Shown here piece after piece: positions 36,059 through 45,072 of a stretch of DNA of 64,000 nt. This DNA is from Bradyrhizobium sp. CB1650. Lineage in GTDB: Bacteria; Pseudomonadota; Alphaproteobacteria; Rhizobiales; Xanthobacteraceae. The DNA lies in contig NZ_CP121695.1 of assembly GCF_029761915.1 (NCBI RefSeq), positions 930,001-994,000 on the forward strand, read 5' to 3'. The notes under the pieces were generated by a model. It did no database searches. It had not been told where the DNA came from and worked only from the letters and a program-made list of their open reading frames with translations. Position 1 is the first letter of the stretch. Every line of letters starts with the position of its first letter. Both the position numbers and the translations under genes were made by a program.

Positions 36059-36819
36059 GCACGCTGTCGGCGAAGGGCGCGCCGAGCGAGCTGCAGCCCT
36101 TTCTGGGGTCGATCAACGCGCTGCTCGAACGCATCCGCACCATGATGGATCAGCAGCGGCGGTTCGGCGCGGACGCCGCTCACGAACTTCGCACGCCGAT
36201 CACAGCGCTCAGCCTGCAGACCGAAAATCTCGATCCGCTCGACATGCCCCCGGCGGCTCGAGACCGTGTCGAAGCCTTGAAGAGCGGCATGCGGAGAATC
36301 AGACATCTGCTCGATCAGCTCTTGGCTCTGGCAAGGCAGGACCTCGCCTCCCAGGAGGCAGGCGAGGAGGTATATCTGGCTCAGATCGCGAAAGGAGTCG
36401 TCGCGGATCTTCTGGCGGAGTCCTCCGCGCGCGAGATCGATCTAGGCTTCACGACGGCCGAACCGATCTCCGTGACTGCAGATCCGCTCGCCATCCTCTC
36501 CCTCGTCCGCAACCTCGTCGAAAACGCCGTGAAGTACACGCCGAACGGCGGCCGGGTGGATCTGAGCGTCTATCGCGAAGCGAATGCCGCCGTCCTGAAC
36601 GTCGAAGACAACGGACCGGGCGTCCCGCCGCAGGACATCGAACGTATATTCGAGCCGTTCTATCGGGGACGCAGGCCGACCGGCGACGGTTCCGGGCTTG
36701 GCCTGTCAATCGTGAAGCGCATCGTCGACAGATGCGGCGGCTCGATCGAATTCGAAAACGTCACCGAGACCGGCAGATCAGGCCTTCGTGCAACGGTGCG
36801 ATTGCCGGCGTCCGATTGA
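36016..36819 (+). pseudogene. 5'-truncated sensor histidine kinase
   Basis: The frame begins within a HAMP-like region (RLAGELDARKAVDLSTLS) and continues through HisKA with phosphoacceptor His (RRFGADAAHELRTPITAL), the N-box (LVRNLVENAVKYTPNGG), the G1 box (VEDNGPGVPPQDIERIFEPF) and the G2 box (GDGSGLGLSIVKRI). The N-terminal sensor and membrane segments are absent and no response regulator is adjacent. From the internal ATG at 36142 a 225-residue soluble kinase core could be made. The fusion point near 36016 makes a pseudogene most likely. Confidence 0.8.
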
Positions 36820-36977
36820 GTACCGTACGTCGACGCCCTTTTGGGGCCGCCGTTTCTTCGGCAAAAATTCACGAAAGGCTAATTCGCTTCTAAGGCAATT
36901 GTACGAAGCTGTCCGAGCTGGGCGAGGGGTCGAGAAAACACGAAGCGCCGCAAACAAATCGGAAGTGGGAGACGATT

Positions 36978-37277
36978 ATGAATAATTCCATCCAATCATC
37001 CAACGCTTCGTCTGTTCAGTTGGAAGGGGCCACCGTGATAGGCCCGGACGGCGATCGAATCGGATCGATCGAAAGCGTCACCATCGACCGGACGAGTGGT
37101 TCGCTGTCCCACGTGGTGACGAGCGTTAGACGCTTCGGATTCGTCGCGGTCCGGCATTTGCTTCCTTGGCACCGCCTCGACTACGACCGTCGGCTCGCCG
37201 CCTATCGGGTGGATTTCACACATCGGCAGTTGCAGGCTGCTTCGCTACCCCAAGATCCCTTCGGTTACGGACTTTGA
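36978..37277 (+). CDS. PRC-barrel domain protein
   Basis: A 99-residue protein with the PRC-barrel pattern: EGATVIGPDGDRIGSIESVT (about 16-35), VTIDRTSGSLSHVVTSVRR and LLPWHRLDYD (about 61-70). PRC-barrel proteins occur in photosynthetic reaction centres, RimM and many small stress proteins; this stand-alone form is common in rhizobia with unknown role. GGGAG lies about seven bases before ATG 36978. Confidence 0.85.
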   Translation: MNNSIQSSNASSVQLEGATVIGPDGDRIGSIESVTIDRTSGSLSHVVTSVRRFGFVAVRHLLPWHRLDYDRRLAAYRVDFTHRQLQAASLPQDPFGYGL

Positions 37278-37459
37278 CCGATTCCGTTTGTCGGGCGTGC
37301 GGAATGCGCACGCTCAGAACTCCCCGGAAAGCGAAACCGACGCTACCTCGCGAACGCGACCGCTGCGATCAGGCCACTGCGCGCTTCGGTTTCGGTGCGA
37401 CAACTGAAACCCTTTGCGTTTGGGCGATCGCGAGACCAAGCCCTGTTCCTTCAATCTCC

Positions 37460-37769
37460 GGAGCGGTCTCGAACCCGACAATGTCCGAAGATCAGTACGA
37501 AACCGCCTTGATCGATCTCATCAATTGGAAGCGCGCCAGCAAGCTGATTGTGCCAAAGTGGCGCCCGCGGGGCGCGAATGTGGTTGACCCGATGGAGACG
37601 CTCGGCGAAGCGTCGGTGGCGCTGCGGCGGAGCCCAAGGATCCGAAGAAAGCGCGCAGGAAGAGGCGTCGAGCGGCCAGAAGGAGATGCTGATATTCATC
37701 GCTGGCAAGAAGCCGGCGAAGGCCGCCACGAAGAAGACGGTAACGAAGCCGCAGCGGAAGTCAGCCTAG
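37460..37769 (+). pseudogene. C-terminal remnant of a Ku gene
   Basis: The frame from 37481 reads DQYETALIDLINWKRASKLI, closely matching the DHYETALIDLVNQKRAGKPI of the intact Ku at 45073-45999. A frameshift follows, and a second frame continues QKEMLIFIAGKKPAKAATKK to the stop at 37769, matching the intact Ku tail. The Ku core barrel is missing. It is a second, dead ku copy about 7.6 kb upstream of the intact gene. Confidence 0.85.
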
Positions 37770-37895
37770 CGCAATGACAAACTACTGATGCTCTGTCCGC
37801 TGTGCCTCCAATAGCGGCGCTACAGCGGACATGCCGCGTGGTCGGGGTTGGGCACATGTGTGGACGTTTCTTACAAACTTCGTGACATGAGCCCA

Positions 37896-40800
37896 TCATC
37901 GCGACAGCGCGTCGAGTAAGATTTTTGCCTCCTTCAAGTCGGGCGTGCCGAAGCCCTCGGTGAACCAGCCGTAGATCGGGGCGAGGAGATCGCGGGCTTC
38001 TGCGTTCCTGCCTCGGTCGCTCCAGAGCCGCCCGAGGCTTGTGGCAGCACGCAGCTCCAGCGTCTTTGCACTCTGTCCGCGGCTGACTTCGATTGCGCAT
38101 CGAAAACACGCTTCGCTCTCGTCGTGTTGCCCGCGCGCCGCAAGCAGCCGACCCCTAAGGCTGTGCATTTCGGCCTGCCACCAAACTTCACCGCTCACCG
38201 CTGTCAGGGCGAGCGCATCCTTCAACAATTCGAGCCCTTCGTCCGGCCTGCCGAGATCTGCTTTAGCGCTTGCCAAAACGGCCAACATGTAAGGTCTGGT
38301 GACTTGGCGGACAGCCGAAAAGAGCGCGAGCCCCTGTTCCATCGAAGCGATTCCGTGCTCGAGTTCGGCGCTATCGGCCGTCGCCCACCCCAAGAAGAAA
38401 GTCCCAGCGCCGCGCATCATGGGAAAGTCGTGCTCTTGCGACAGTTCGATCAGCTCAGATGCAAGATCGCGGCAGGATTGTCTCTGGCGGCCGACCTGAA
38501 GGACGATCGCACAGAACCACATTGCCAGGGCGAGGCTGTACGGATGGGACAAGCTCCGAGCCAACGTGACGGCCTCTCCACCGAGTTTCATTGCCTTTTG
38601 AGGGAAGCCTAAAAGAGCCAGGTTGATCGCGCCGGCCGCGCGAGCGCACACGCCAGGATCATGACCACTGAACGCGAACGCGAGAGCATGATGCCGGGTG
38701 CAGTCGTATTGTGAAATGCCTTTTTGAGAGTGATCGCCTGCAGCGGCCAAGTTGCCGCACCAAAGCGACGTCGCCCACTTCGCGTGATGGCCCTCTAGGA
38801 CGAGATCATCAGCGCCCAAGCGCTGCGCGAGCCCGAGAAGCTCGTCGGCATGAGCGGTCGCCGCACGCAAGCGTCCGGAGCTCATCGAATGATAGTAGAG
38901 GCCCCACAGTGCCTTGAACCGCGCTGAGTTTTCTTCACCCGCCTCGAGAGCCACGGCGCGGCTATAGATCGCTTCGACGTCCGGTGACCCTGGGCCCTTC
39001 ACCATCATAAGGGCCGGCCCGAGCTTGACGCACAACTCCAGCTCTTTCGCTACACGATCGGGTTTTTCACCAAGCTTGCGCAAGATGTCCAGCGCAACGG
39101 AAAAGTGATGAATGGCCTCGGCGTGGCCCGAGCGTACCATCGCCAAATCCCCCGCTCGTTGCCAATACTCGACCGCGGCATCACTGCGCCCGGCCTCTGT
39201 GAAGTGATGCGCCAATACTTCCGGCTCGACCGCAGCGATGGCGGCAAAATCATCGCGTAACACTTCCCCGACGCGGCGGTGCAAAACCTGGCGTCGGCTC
39301 TTAAGCAAATTCTCATAAGCTGCATCTTGGATCAGCACGTGCTTGAAGCGATAATTGGCATCGGGCGGTAGGCCCTGCACCAGCAGAATGTCCGCCTCGG
39401 CCAGCCGTTCCAGCGCAATCTGTAGCGGCCTGTCCTCCATAGCGGTTACGGCGCGAAGGAGTGTGTAGGAAAAGTCGCGCCCGATAACGGCGCCGATCTG
39501 GGCCACCTCGCGCGCCGGGCCAAGCCGGTCGAGCCGCGCCGTCAACGATTGCTGCAGGGTGGGCGGAATCGCCTGGATGCCCCGCCCGCCGCTCTCCAGC
39601 AAGAGCCGTGTCATCTCCTCGACAAACAGCGGCACGCCGCCGGTGCGCTCGGTCACGCCGTCAACCACTTCCCTTGACAGCGCACAGCGAGAGGCAAGCT
39701 CGCCGACCATCTGGCGCACCTGCAAGCGATCGAGCGGAGCCAGTGAGATTGTGCTGTGATGCGAGCGCATGCCCCATGGCGGACGGAACTCCGGCCGGGC
39801 GGTGATGAGAACGAGCAAGGGCGCCAGCGCACCGCGTTCGGCGATGCCGCGCAATAGCTCGAGCGTGGTCGGATCAGCCCAGTGCACATCTTCAAGTGCC
39901 AGCACCACCGGCTGAGTTCGCGCGCCGGCCATGACCCAATTCGTGAGCGCTGTCAGCTGTCGGCGCCGCAATTCTTCCGGCTCTAAAGTCGGCGCACGGT
40001 CCTGCGGCAAGGGGATGTCCAATAATGGCGCGAGCAAGCTGACATTCTCCGCCGGGTCGAGTTTGACCAGCGCCAACGTATTCTCCAGGTCCGCGAGACG
40101 CCGCTCGGCGGGTATGTCGGCGCCGCCGAAGCGCTGCCGGCCCCAATCGGCGATCGGATGCAGCGGCGTGTTCTGCAGAAGCTGCGAGCAACTCCATTCG
40201 ACCCAAGTGTGTGGCACCTCGCGCAGCCGCGGATGGAATTCCTCGATCAGGCGGGATTTTCCCAATCCTGGCTCGCCCACGATCATCACCAACTGACCGT
40301 CGCCCCGCCGCGCCCGCTCCCAGCGCCGCATCAACATCGCGATCTCTTCTTCGCGCCCCACCAGCGGCGCGAGATGGCGCTGTCCGGCGCGGCGCCCGCC
40401 GCCGCTTGCCCGCACCAGTTGGTACAATGTCACCGCCTCCGGCACGCCCTTAAGTTCATGGCTGCCGCGGCCCTCAACGACGAACAACCCGGCGACCTGG
40501 TGCTGCACCCGCGCCGTCACCACGATCGTACCCGGCTCCGCCAGCGCCTGCACCCGCGCTGCAACGTTCGGCGCGTCACCGTAAATCTCGCCCGCCGCGT
40601 CGATCACGACCGCTCCGGTTTCAATGCCGATGCGCGCGTTGAGCGCTGGCTTGCCAGCCTCAGTATTCTTGCGGTTCACCTCGGCGAGTGCGCGTTGGAC
40701 CAAGAGCGCCGCCCGCGCCGCGCGTTCGGCGTCATTCTCCTGCGCCACCGGATAGCCGAACAGCACCATGACCCCGTCGCCCAACTTCTTGCTGACATGG

Positions 40801-41240
40801 CCGCCCATCTCGGTCACCGCGGTGCACGCGGCATCGAGATAACCTCCGACGAGATCGCGCCACTCCTCAGCGTCGAGCTGCGCGGAAATGCTCGTCGAGC
40901 CGACGAGATCACAGAACATCACAGTGACATAGCGGCGCTCGCCGCTGGCCTCGGCGGAGATCGGCGGTGGCGTCGCGGTCGGGATTGGCTCTGACGCGAT
41001 GGGTGTACGACGCTGCGCTGCAGTTGCCCTGGCGGGCGCGGCTGGTGCGTTCTTCTCGATACCGTCGATGTCGGCGATCGCGCGCAACATTTTTCGGCGA
41101 TCACCGATGACGACCCCGAGATCTTTCAGGTCCTGATCGGTCAGCTCACGAAGGACCGAGAAATCAATGCGATTCTCAGCAAAGCGCTGGGCGTACTCGG
41201 ACATGCCGAGCTTTTCGAGCCAGTCGGCAACCTGCTGCAT
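37896..41240 (-). CDS. SAM / class III nucleotide cyclase / P-loop ATPase / TPR protein (3)
   Basis: A 1114-residue paralogue of the other two large cyclases. The SAM domain (WLEKLGMSEYAQRFAENRID) is followed by a Pro/Ala-rich linker and a cyclase domain (about 105-270; VMFCDLVGSTSISAQLDAEE, KKLGDGVMVLFGYP). Next is an ATPase with Walker A VGEPGLGKSRLIEEF (near 330) and Walker B VVLALEDVHWADPTT (near 455), then TPR-like repeats to the end. Metal-binding Asp residues are intact. It is 47 percent-type diverged by eye rather than a recent duplicate: linkers and TPR regions differ clearly. Its 3' end is convergent with the Ku remnant. Confidence 0.92.
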   Translation of the reverse strand: MQQVADWLEKLGMSEYAQRFAENRIDFSVLRELTDQDLKDLGVVIGDRRKMLRAIADIDGIEKNAPAAPARATAAQRRTPIASEPIPTATPPPISAEASGERRYVTVMFCDLVGSTSISAQLDAEEWRDLVGGYLDAACTAVTEMGGHVSKKLGDGVMVLFGYPVAQENDAERAARAALLVQRALAEVNRKNTEAGKPALNARIGIETGAVVIDAAGEIYGDAPNVAARVQALAEPGTIVVTARVQHQVAGLFVVEGRGSHELKGVPEAVTLYQLVRASGGGRRAGQRHLAPLVGREEEIAMLMRRWERARRGDGQLVMIVGEPGLGKSRLIEEFHPRLREVPHTWVEWSCSQLLQNTPLHPIADWGRQRFGGADIPAERRLADLENTLALVKLDPAENVSLLAPLLDIPLPQDRAPTLEPEELRRRQLTALTNWVMAGARTQPVVLALEDVHWADPTTLELLRGIAERGALAPLLVLITARPEFRPPWGMRSHHSTISLAPLDRLQVRQMVGELASRCALSREVVDGVTERTGGVPLFVEEMTRLLLESGGRGIQAIPPTLQQSLTARLDRLGPAREVAQIGAVIGRDFSYTLLRAVTAMEDRPLQIALERLAEADILLVQGLPPDANYRFKHVLIQDAAYENLLKSRRQVLHRRVGEVLRDDFAAIAAVEPEVLAHHFTEAGRSDAAVEYWQRAGDLAMVRSGHAEAIHHFSVALDILRKLGEKPDRVAKELELCVKLGPALMMVKGPGSPDVEAIYSRAVALEAGEENSARFKALWGLYYHSMSSGRLRAATAHADELLGLAQRLGADDLVLEGHHAKWATSLWCGNLAAAGDHSQKGISQYDCTRHHALAFAFSGHDPGVCARAAGAINLALLGFPQKAMKLGGEAVTLARSLSHPYSLALAMWFCAIVLQVGRQRQSCRDLASELIELSQEHDFPMMRGAGTFFLGWATADSAELEHGIASMEQGLALFSAVRQVTRPYMLAVLASAKADLGRPDEGLELLKDALALTAVSGEVWWQAEMHSLRGRLLAARGQHDESEACFRCAIEVSRGQSAKTLELRAATSLGRLWSDRGRNAEARDLLAPIYGWFTEGFGTPDLKEAKILLDALSR

Positions 41241-41463
41241 CGCGGCCCCCTAGGGATTTCACGCTATCCAGTCCGGACCGAGAGGACAAAAAGTCTACCA
41301 CGCGAGCCAATTTATTGCACGCCCGCACGGCGGGTTGCATGTCCGGTCAGTCACAAAAACTCAACGTGAGCAGATCCAGTCCGCTATGCTCCGTTGAACG
41401 GACCTCAATGAGACGATGTCGCCACTGCGCTGATGGGCCCAAGCGGACCAAGGGCGGCCCGAG

Positions 41464-42003
41464 CTACTTCGGATTGCGCGGGAACGGGATGAACCCGTCC
41501 CGGTTCGGCATTCTCACCTTGGGCAGCGATTGCGCATCGATCACATCGTTCGACCCGACGACCCCGTTGAGATTGAGGATATAGGCCGATACCGCGTAGA
41601 GTTCATCCGCGGTGAGCGATTTCGACTCTTGGAATGGCATGGCGCGGCGGATGTAGTCGAACAGCGTCGTTGCATAGGGCCAGAAACTTCCCACAGTCTT
41701 TACTGGTATTTTGTCCGGCGCCAGTGTACCCATGCCGCCGGCGAGCGCTCCAGCGAGCGCGACACTGGGATTGATTCCCTTCTCGCCGTGACAGGCCTGA
41801 CATTTCGCGACATAGATCGCTTCCCCCTCGATTGCGGTGCCACGACCAGGCGGCAGACCTGCGCCATCCGGTCCGATGCTGATGTCCCACGCTGCGATAT
41901 CGGCGGGCGCGATCGGTTGGCCGAACTGCGGGGCCTGGGCCACGGCCGCCGGTGCAATGGTCAACATAGTTACGCAGACTGCAATGGCTTTAAGCGTAGA
42001 CAT
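41464..42003 (-). CDS. Single-haem cytochrome c, SoxD-like partner of the sulfite/sulfane dehydrogenase
   Basis: A 179-residue exported cytochrome with a signal peptide (MSTLKAIAVCVTMLTIAPAA) and one haem c site, CQACH, in YVAKCQACHGEKG, followed by a C-terminal MPFQESKSLTADELYAVSAY with the likely axial Met. It starts inside the last codons of the molybdoprotein gene (14-bp overlap) after GGGGGAGG, so the two are translationally coupled. Classical SoxD has two haems and is about twice as long; this short form is closer to the cytochrome partner of sulfite dehydrogenases. Confidence 0.88.
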   Translation of the reverse strand: MSTLKAIAVCVTMLTIAPAAVAQAPQFGQPIAPADIAAWDISIGPDGAGLPPGRGTAIEGEAIYVAKCQACHGEKGINPSVALAGALAGGMGTLAPDKIPVKTVGSFWPYATTLFDYIRRAMPFQESKSLTADELYAVSAYILNLNGVVGSNDVIDAQSLPKVRMPNRDGFIPFPRNPK

Positions 42004-43261
42004 TGCTGGCCTCCCCCATCTCGTCGATGCGCCAGCTTGCGATGGCGTTGTAGTGGTAGACCCCACGCAAGCCGCGCTCGTCGGCGAACTGCGCGCGCGT
42101 TGGTTGCACCATGCCCGTGTCATCAGTGGCGCGACTCTGCAGCACGGCGGGACCGCCATTCCATTGCCACGCTGCGCGGAAGCGCACGGGCGCCTTTGGC
42201 AGGATAGGGCCCTGCAAAGCTGCCGGCGCCCAGCTTCGTCCGCCGTCAGCCGACACGTCGACCTGCCGGATGCTGCCATTGCCCGACCACGCCAACCCGG
42301 AAATCTCGTAGAATCCCGGTTCCTTCAGCGCGAGTCCCGGCGATGGACGCGTGATGACGGATTTTACTTCGATCGGGAACACGAACTGCCAGGCCTTTTC
42401 ATCCTTGAGCAGGATCGTGTATTTCGATGTTTCGTCTTTGGTCATGGCGGGTCCGGCAGTCAGCTTGAGCCGGCGCAGCCACTTCACGTTCATATTGCCC
42501 TCGAAACCAGGCAGCAGCAGCCGCACCGGATAGCCGTTCGAGGGCCGCACTCGCTCGCCGTTCTGATAGAGACAGAGCAGCGCATCATCCATCGCCTTGG
42601 TGAGCGGGATGCTGCGGCTCATGGCGGCAGCATCAGCGCCCTCGGCGATCACCCAGCGCGCCTCAGGTTCGATGCCGGCTTCGTCGAGCAACGTGGAGAG
42701 CCGCACGCCGGTCCATTCAGCGCAACCCAGCAGGCCGTGAATGGCCGCTACATTGAGCGGCTGGGCTTGAGGCGCGTTGAGCGCCTGGCTATTGCCGCCA
42801 CACTCGATGAAGGCGATGCGCGATTGCATCGGATAGCGCGACAGCGCTTCGACCGTAAACACAAGCGGTCGCTTCACAAGTCCATGGATCACCAAGCGGT
42901 GTTGATCGGGATCGATTTCTGGGGTGCCGGAATGGCTACGCTCGAAATGCAGCCCAGATGGCGTGATCGTTCCTTCGAGCATGTGCAGCGGCGTGCGGGC
43001 TGCGCCGACACCGGCCGGATTGGGAGGCGGCGGAAAGACTTTGACCACCTTGCTCTCGAATGGTGAGGGCTGGCCATAGCCCGCAAATCCCAGACCCGGC
43101 ACCTTCATCCATGGCTGCACCGTAAGCGGTTCTGCCGATCCGCAGGACAGGCCCGCGCTCGTCGCACCAACAATGAGCGCGCCTTCAAGAAAGATACGGC
43201 GGCTTAGAACCCCATTGCCCGCCGCCGGATCGCCTGGTTCGGGATGTGTCTTTCTAACCAT
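41990..43261 (-). CDS. soxC: SoxC-like molybdopterin sulfite/sulfane dehydrogenase
   Basis: A 423-residue sulfite oxidase family enzyme. The N-terminus has a Tat signal (SRRIFLEGALIVGATSAG). The molybdopterin domain contains RIAFIECGGNSQALNAPQA with the Mo-ligand Cys, WTGVRLSTLLDEAGIEP, and GYPVRLLLPGFEGNMNVKWL. A C-terminal dimerisation domain has DVSADGGRSWAPAAL. It should oxidise sulfite or protein-bound sulfane sulfur in the periplasm and pass electrons to the cytochrome encoded next. The ATG at 43261 has GAGGGAGGG upstream. Other sox genes are absent from the window, so the pathway assignment is uncertain between SoxCD and a SorAB-like enzyme. Confidence 0.88.
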   Translation of the reverse strand: MVRKTHPEPGDPAAGNGVLSRRIFLEGALIVGATSAGLSCGSAEPLTVQPWMKVPGLGFAGYGQPSPFESKVVKVFPPPPNPAGVGAARTPLHMLEGTITPSGLHFERSHSGTPEIDPDQHRLVIHGLVKRPLVFTVEALSRYPMQSRIAFIECGGNSQALNAPQAQPLNVAAIHGLLGCAEWTGVRLSTLLDEAGIEPEARWVIAEGADAAAMSRSIPLTKAMDDALLCLYQNGERVRPSNGYPVRLLLPGFEGNMNVKWLRRLKLTAGPAMTKDETSKYTILLKDEKAWQFVFPIEVKSVITRPSPGLALKEPGFYEISGLAWSGNGSIRQVDVSADGGRSWAPAALQGPILPKAPVRFRAAWQWNGGPAVLQSRATDDTGMVQPTRAQFADERGLRGVYHYNAIASWRIDEMGEASNVYA

Positions 43262-43890
43262 GAGCGGCCCTCCCTCGTTTCGCGTGCCCGTGCGGACAGC
43301 GGGTGCTCGGTCGGTGACCGGCAAAAAAGGATGGTCGGTTCTATTGAGAGTGCAATGCCCGCCGACGGCATTCTTCGCTGCCATTCGCCTCGAACGGAGA
43401 CGTCGGCACGTCCCGTTTCAAAAAAAGCAGCTCTAAAAAAGATTACAGGATCCCGTGCCCATCCAAAAGACCTTCATATTGGCCAGGATGTCGCACACCA
43501 ATCCAGTCAAAACCAATGACTCCGATGTCCGAGATGGGCCCACATCCGGACTCATGTAGCAGCACGCATCATGGCAATCCGTGCCATCATTACCGAGTTG
43601 CCGAATGGCGGGCTGCGCTCAACCTCGCTCTAAGCACAATACAGGCGGGTACTCACAAATCGCGACCGTTCTCTAAGTGATGTCTGCTTAGCTCTCAAGA
43701 GCGGCGGAAAGCGGAAATCGTGGGAGGTCCGGCCAGGGCGAAAAGCGGTCATCGTCCAAAAATGGGCACTGCGGCGTCGAGGAGACGTGACATTGGAATG
43801 AAGCGTGCGGGATTTGCGCCTGAGATCGGAACGGTGTCACCTCTTCCGCGCGAGGACGGTTAACGTCCTGGCCTATTGAGGAGTGTTCCG
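43262..43890. other. 629-bp intergenic region
   Basis: It contains the promoter of the dehydrogenase/cytochrome pair and that of the DUF3551 gene. No gene recognised. Short degenerate motifs of the type GATGTCTGCTT...AAGCGG (43680-43760) resemble relic intergenic sequences common in this lineage. Confidence 0.4.
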
Positions 43891-44160
43891 ATGCGCGTTC
43901 CAGTGCTTGCAATTCTCGTGACCGGCGCACTCTGCGCAGCCACATCCGTGCAAGCGCAGACCTACGATCCCGCCTACCCGGTTTGCCTCCAGGTTTATAC
44001 GGGCGGCTTCATGGATTACTATTTCGAGTGCGCCTACACCAATATGGCCCAGTGTCAGGCCTCCGCATTGGGCCGCGCGGCATCATGCGTCGTCAATCCC
44101 TACTTTGCCGGGAAAGGCGGAAAGCCCGCAGTGCGTCACAAGCGAACGCATCATCAGTGA
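43891..44160 (+). CDS. DUF3551 family exported protein
   Basis: An 89-residue protein with a signal peptide (MRVPVLAILVTGALCAATSV, cleavage near VQA-QT) and the DUF3551 core: YPVCLQVYTGGFMDYYFECA, then MAQCQASALGRAASCVVNPY. Four conserved Cys are likely to form two periplasmic disulfides. The family is characteristic of Bradyrhizobium and relatives; function unknown. A GAGGAG site precedes the ATG. Confidence 0.88.
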   Translation: MRVPVLAILVTGALCAATSVQAQTYDPAYPVCLQVYTGGFMDYYFECAYTNMAQCQASALGRAASCVVNPYFAGKGGKPAVRHKRTHHQ

Positions 44161-44546
44161 CGACCGATTGAGTTCTTTGCCCTGTGTTGCCATTCCCGCC
44201 GGTTTCGTAGGATCGGCAAAGGCGTGCAAGCGCCGTGCTAGTCCACCTCGATGGGGGCTGCTGAGATCGGTCCCATATCTGCACCCGTAGCGGCGGCGTC
44301 GAGTGCCTTTCTCTCGACGCCGCCGCCTGTGCGCCAGCTCGTCATAGCTCAGTGGTAGACCCCCAGCCGTAGGACTGGGGCCTCCGTGAACAGGTCGTGC
44401 AAGACGTGACACCTTGCGCGACCGCATGCCCAACGGCTCACCGGATAGACCGTTCCTTAAAAGGAGGAACGTCGAGGCGATTGCCGAGTTTTGCCGACAT
44501 CCTCATCCGGAGAGCACCCGGAGAGGGTTGTAACGACACCTCAATT

Positions 44547-44574
44547 GGCCCCAGCTCAAGCTGGGGCCTTTTTT
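44547..44574 (+). terminator. Strong intrinsic terminator
   Basis: GGCCCCAGCT and AGCTGGGGCC form a perfect stem around CA (44547-44568), followed directly by six T (44569-44574). This is the clearest factor-independent terminator in the window. It would end any plus-strand transcript from the DUF3551 gene or from the tRNA-like sequence near 44340. Confidence 0.9.
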
Positions 44575-44576
44575 CT

Positions 44577-44652
44577 GCCCGTCGTAGCTCAGTGGTAGAG
44601 CGGCTGATCTGTAATCAGTGTGTCGCTGGTTCGAGCCTGGTCACGGGCCCCA
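44577..44652 (+). tRNA. tRNA-Thr(UGU)-like gene, probably degenerate
   Basis: The sequence has a standard A box (TAGCTCAGTGGTAGAGC), an anticodon arm GCTGA-TCTGTAA-TCAGT giving anticodon TGT (Thr), a T arm with GGTTCGAGC, and an encoded CCA (44650-44652). Oddities: position 33 would be C instead of T, there is one extra base between acceptor stem and D arm, pair 7-66 is mismatched, and the discriminator base is C. These argue for a degenerate or unusual tRNA rather than a normal elongator. Confidence 0.5.
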
Positions 44653-44685
44653 GGTCGACATCTGCCGAGGCTCAACGCAACCAAT

Positions 44686-44847
44686 TCAGCGCCTCCACGC
44701 GTACCGGCTGGCGGCTCTGAAGCGTTCGGCAGCTGGCCAATGAGCGCGGACCTTTGAGGGGCGCAAGTCGAACACCTCACGGCGCAAGCAGTGAGCGCAA
44801 CGAAACTCCACTTCGCTGGAGCCAGCCAGAGGACCTCTAACGGCCAT
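44686..44847 (-). CDS. Possible small Cys-containing protein
   Basis: A 53-residue minus-strand frame from ATG 44847: MAVRGPLAGSSEVEFRCAHC, then LRREVFDLRPSKVRAHWPAA, ending SRYAWRR. The CAHC pair followed by LRRE and FDL resembles tiny zinc-ribbon-like proteins of the lineage. GAGG lies about nine bases upstream. It is only 34 bp from the tRNA-like sequence. Confidence 0.4.
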   Translation of the reverse strand: MAVRGPLAGSSEVEFRCAHCLRREVFDLRPSKVRAHWPAAERFRAASRYAWRR

Positions 44848-45072
44848 CGGCCAAGCCTCACAATGGGGACGGGAGGAGATAGTCGATGACGGCATAGCGC
44901 GGCCTCTTCTGTCTCGCTGAGCAACCCAAAACAAGGAAGTTCCGAGCCCGTTCCAAAGCCTTGCTGAGGTGCACATGACGATTGAGGGCTTCGCAGACAA
45001 CGCTTGCTTGTCGGAACCGGGCCGCCCCGTTCGTCTTGAATCCGGGCCGTCCCTGGTCGGAGTTCTGCATAC

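Noticed and set aside
44338..44410. First tRNA-like sequence as a functional tRNA
   Set aside because: The D-stem does not close, the anticodon loop has eight bases and no proper T arm (GGTTCRA) is present; kept only as a finding.
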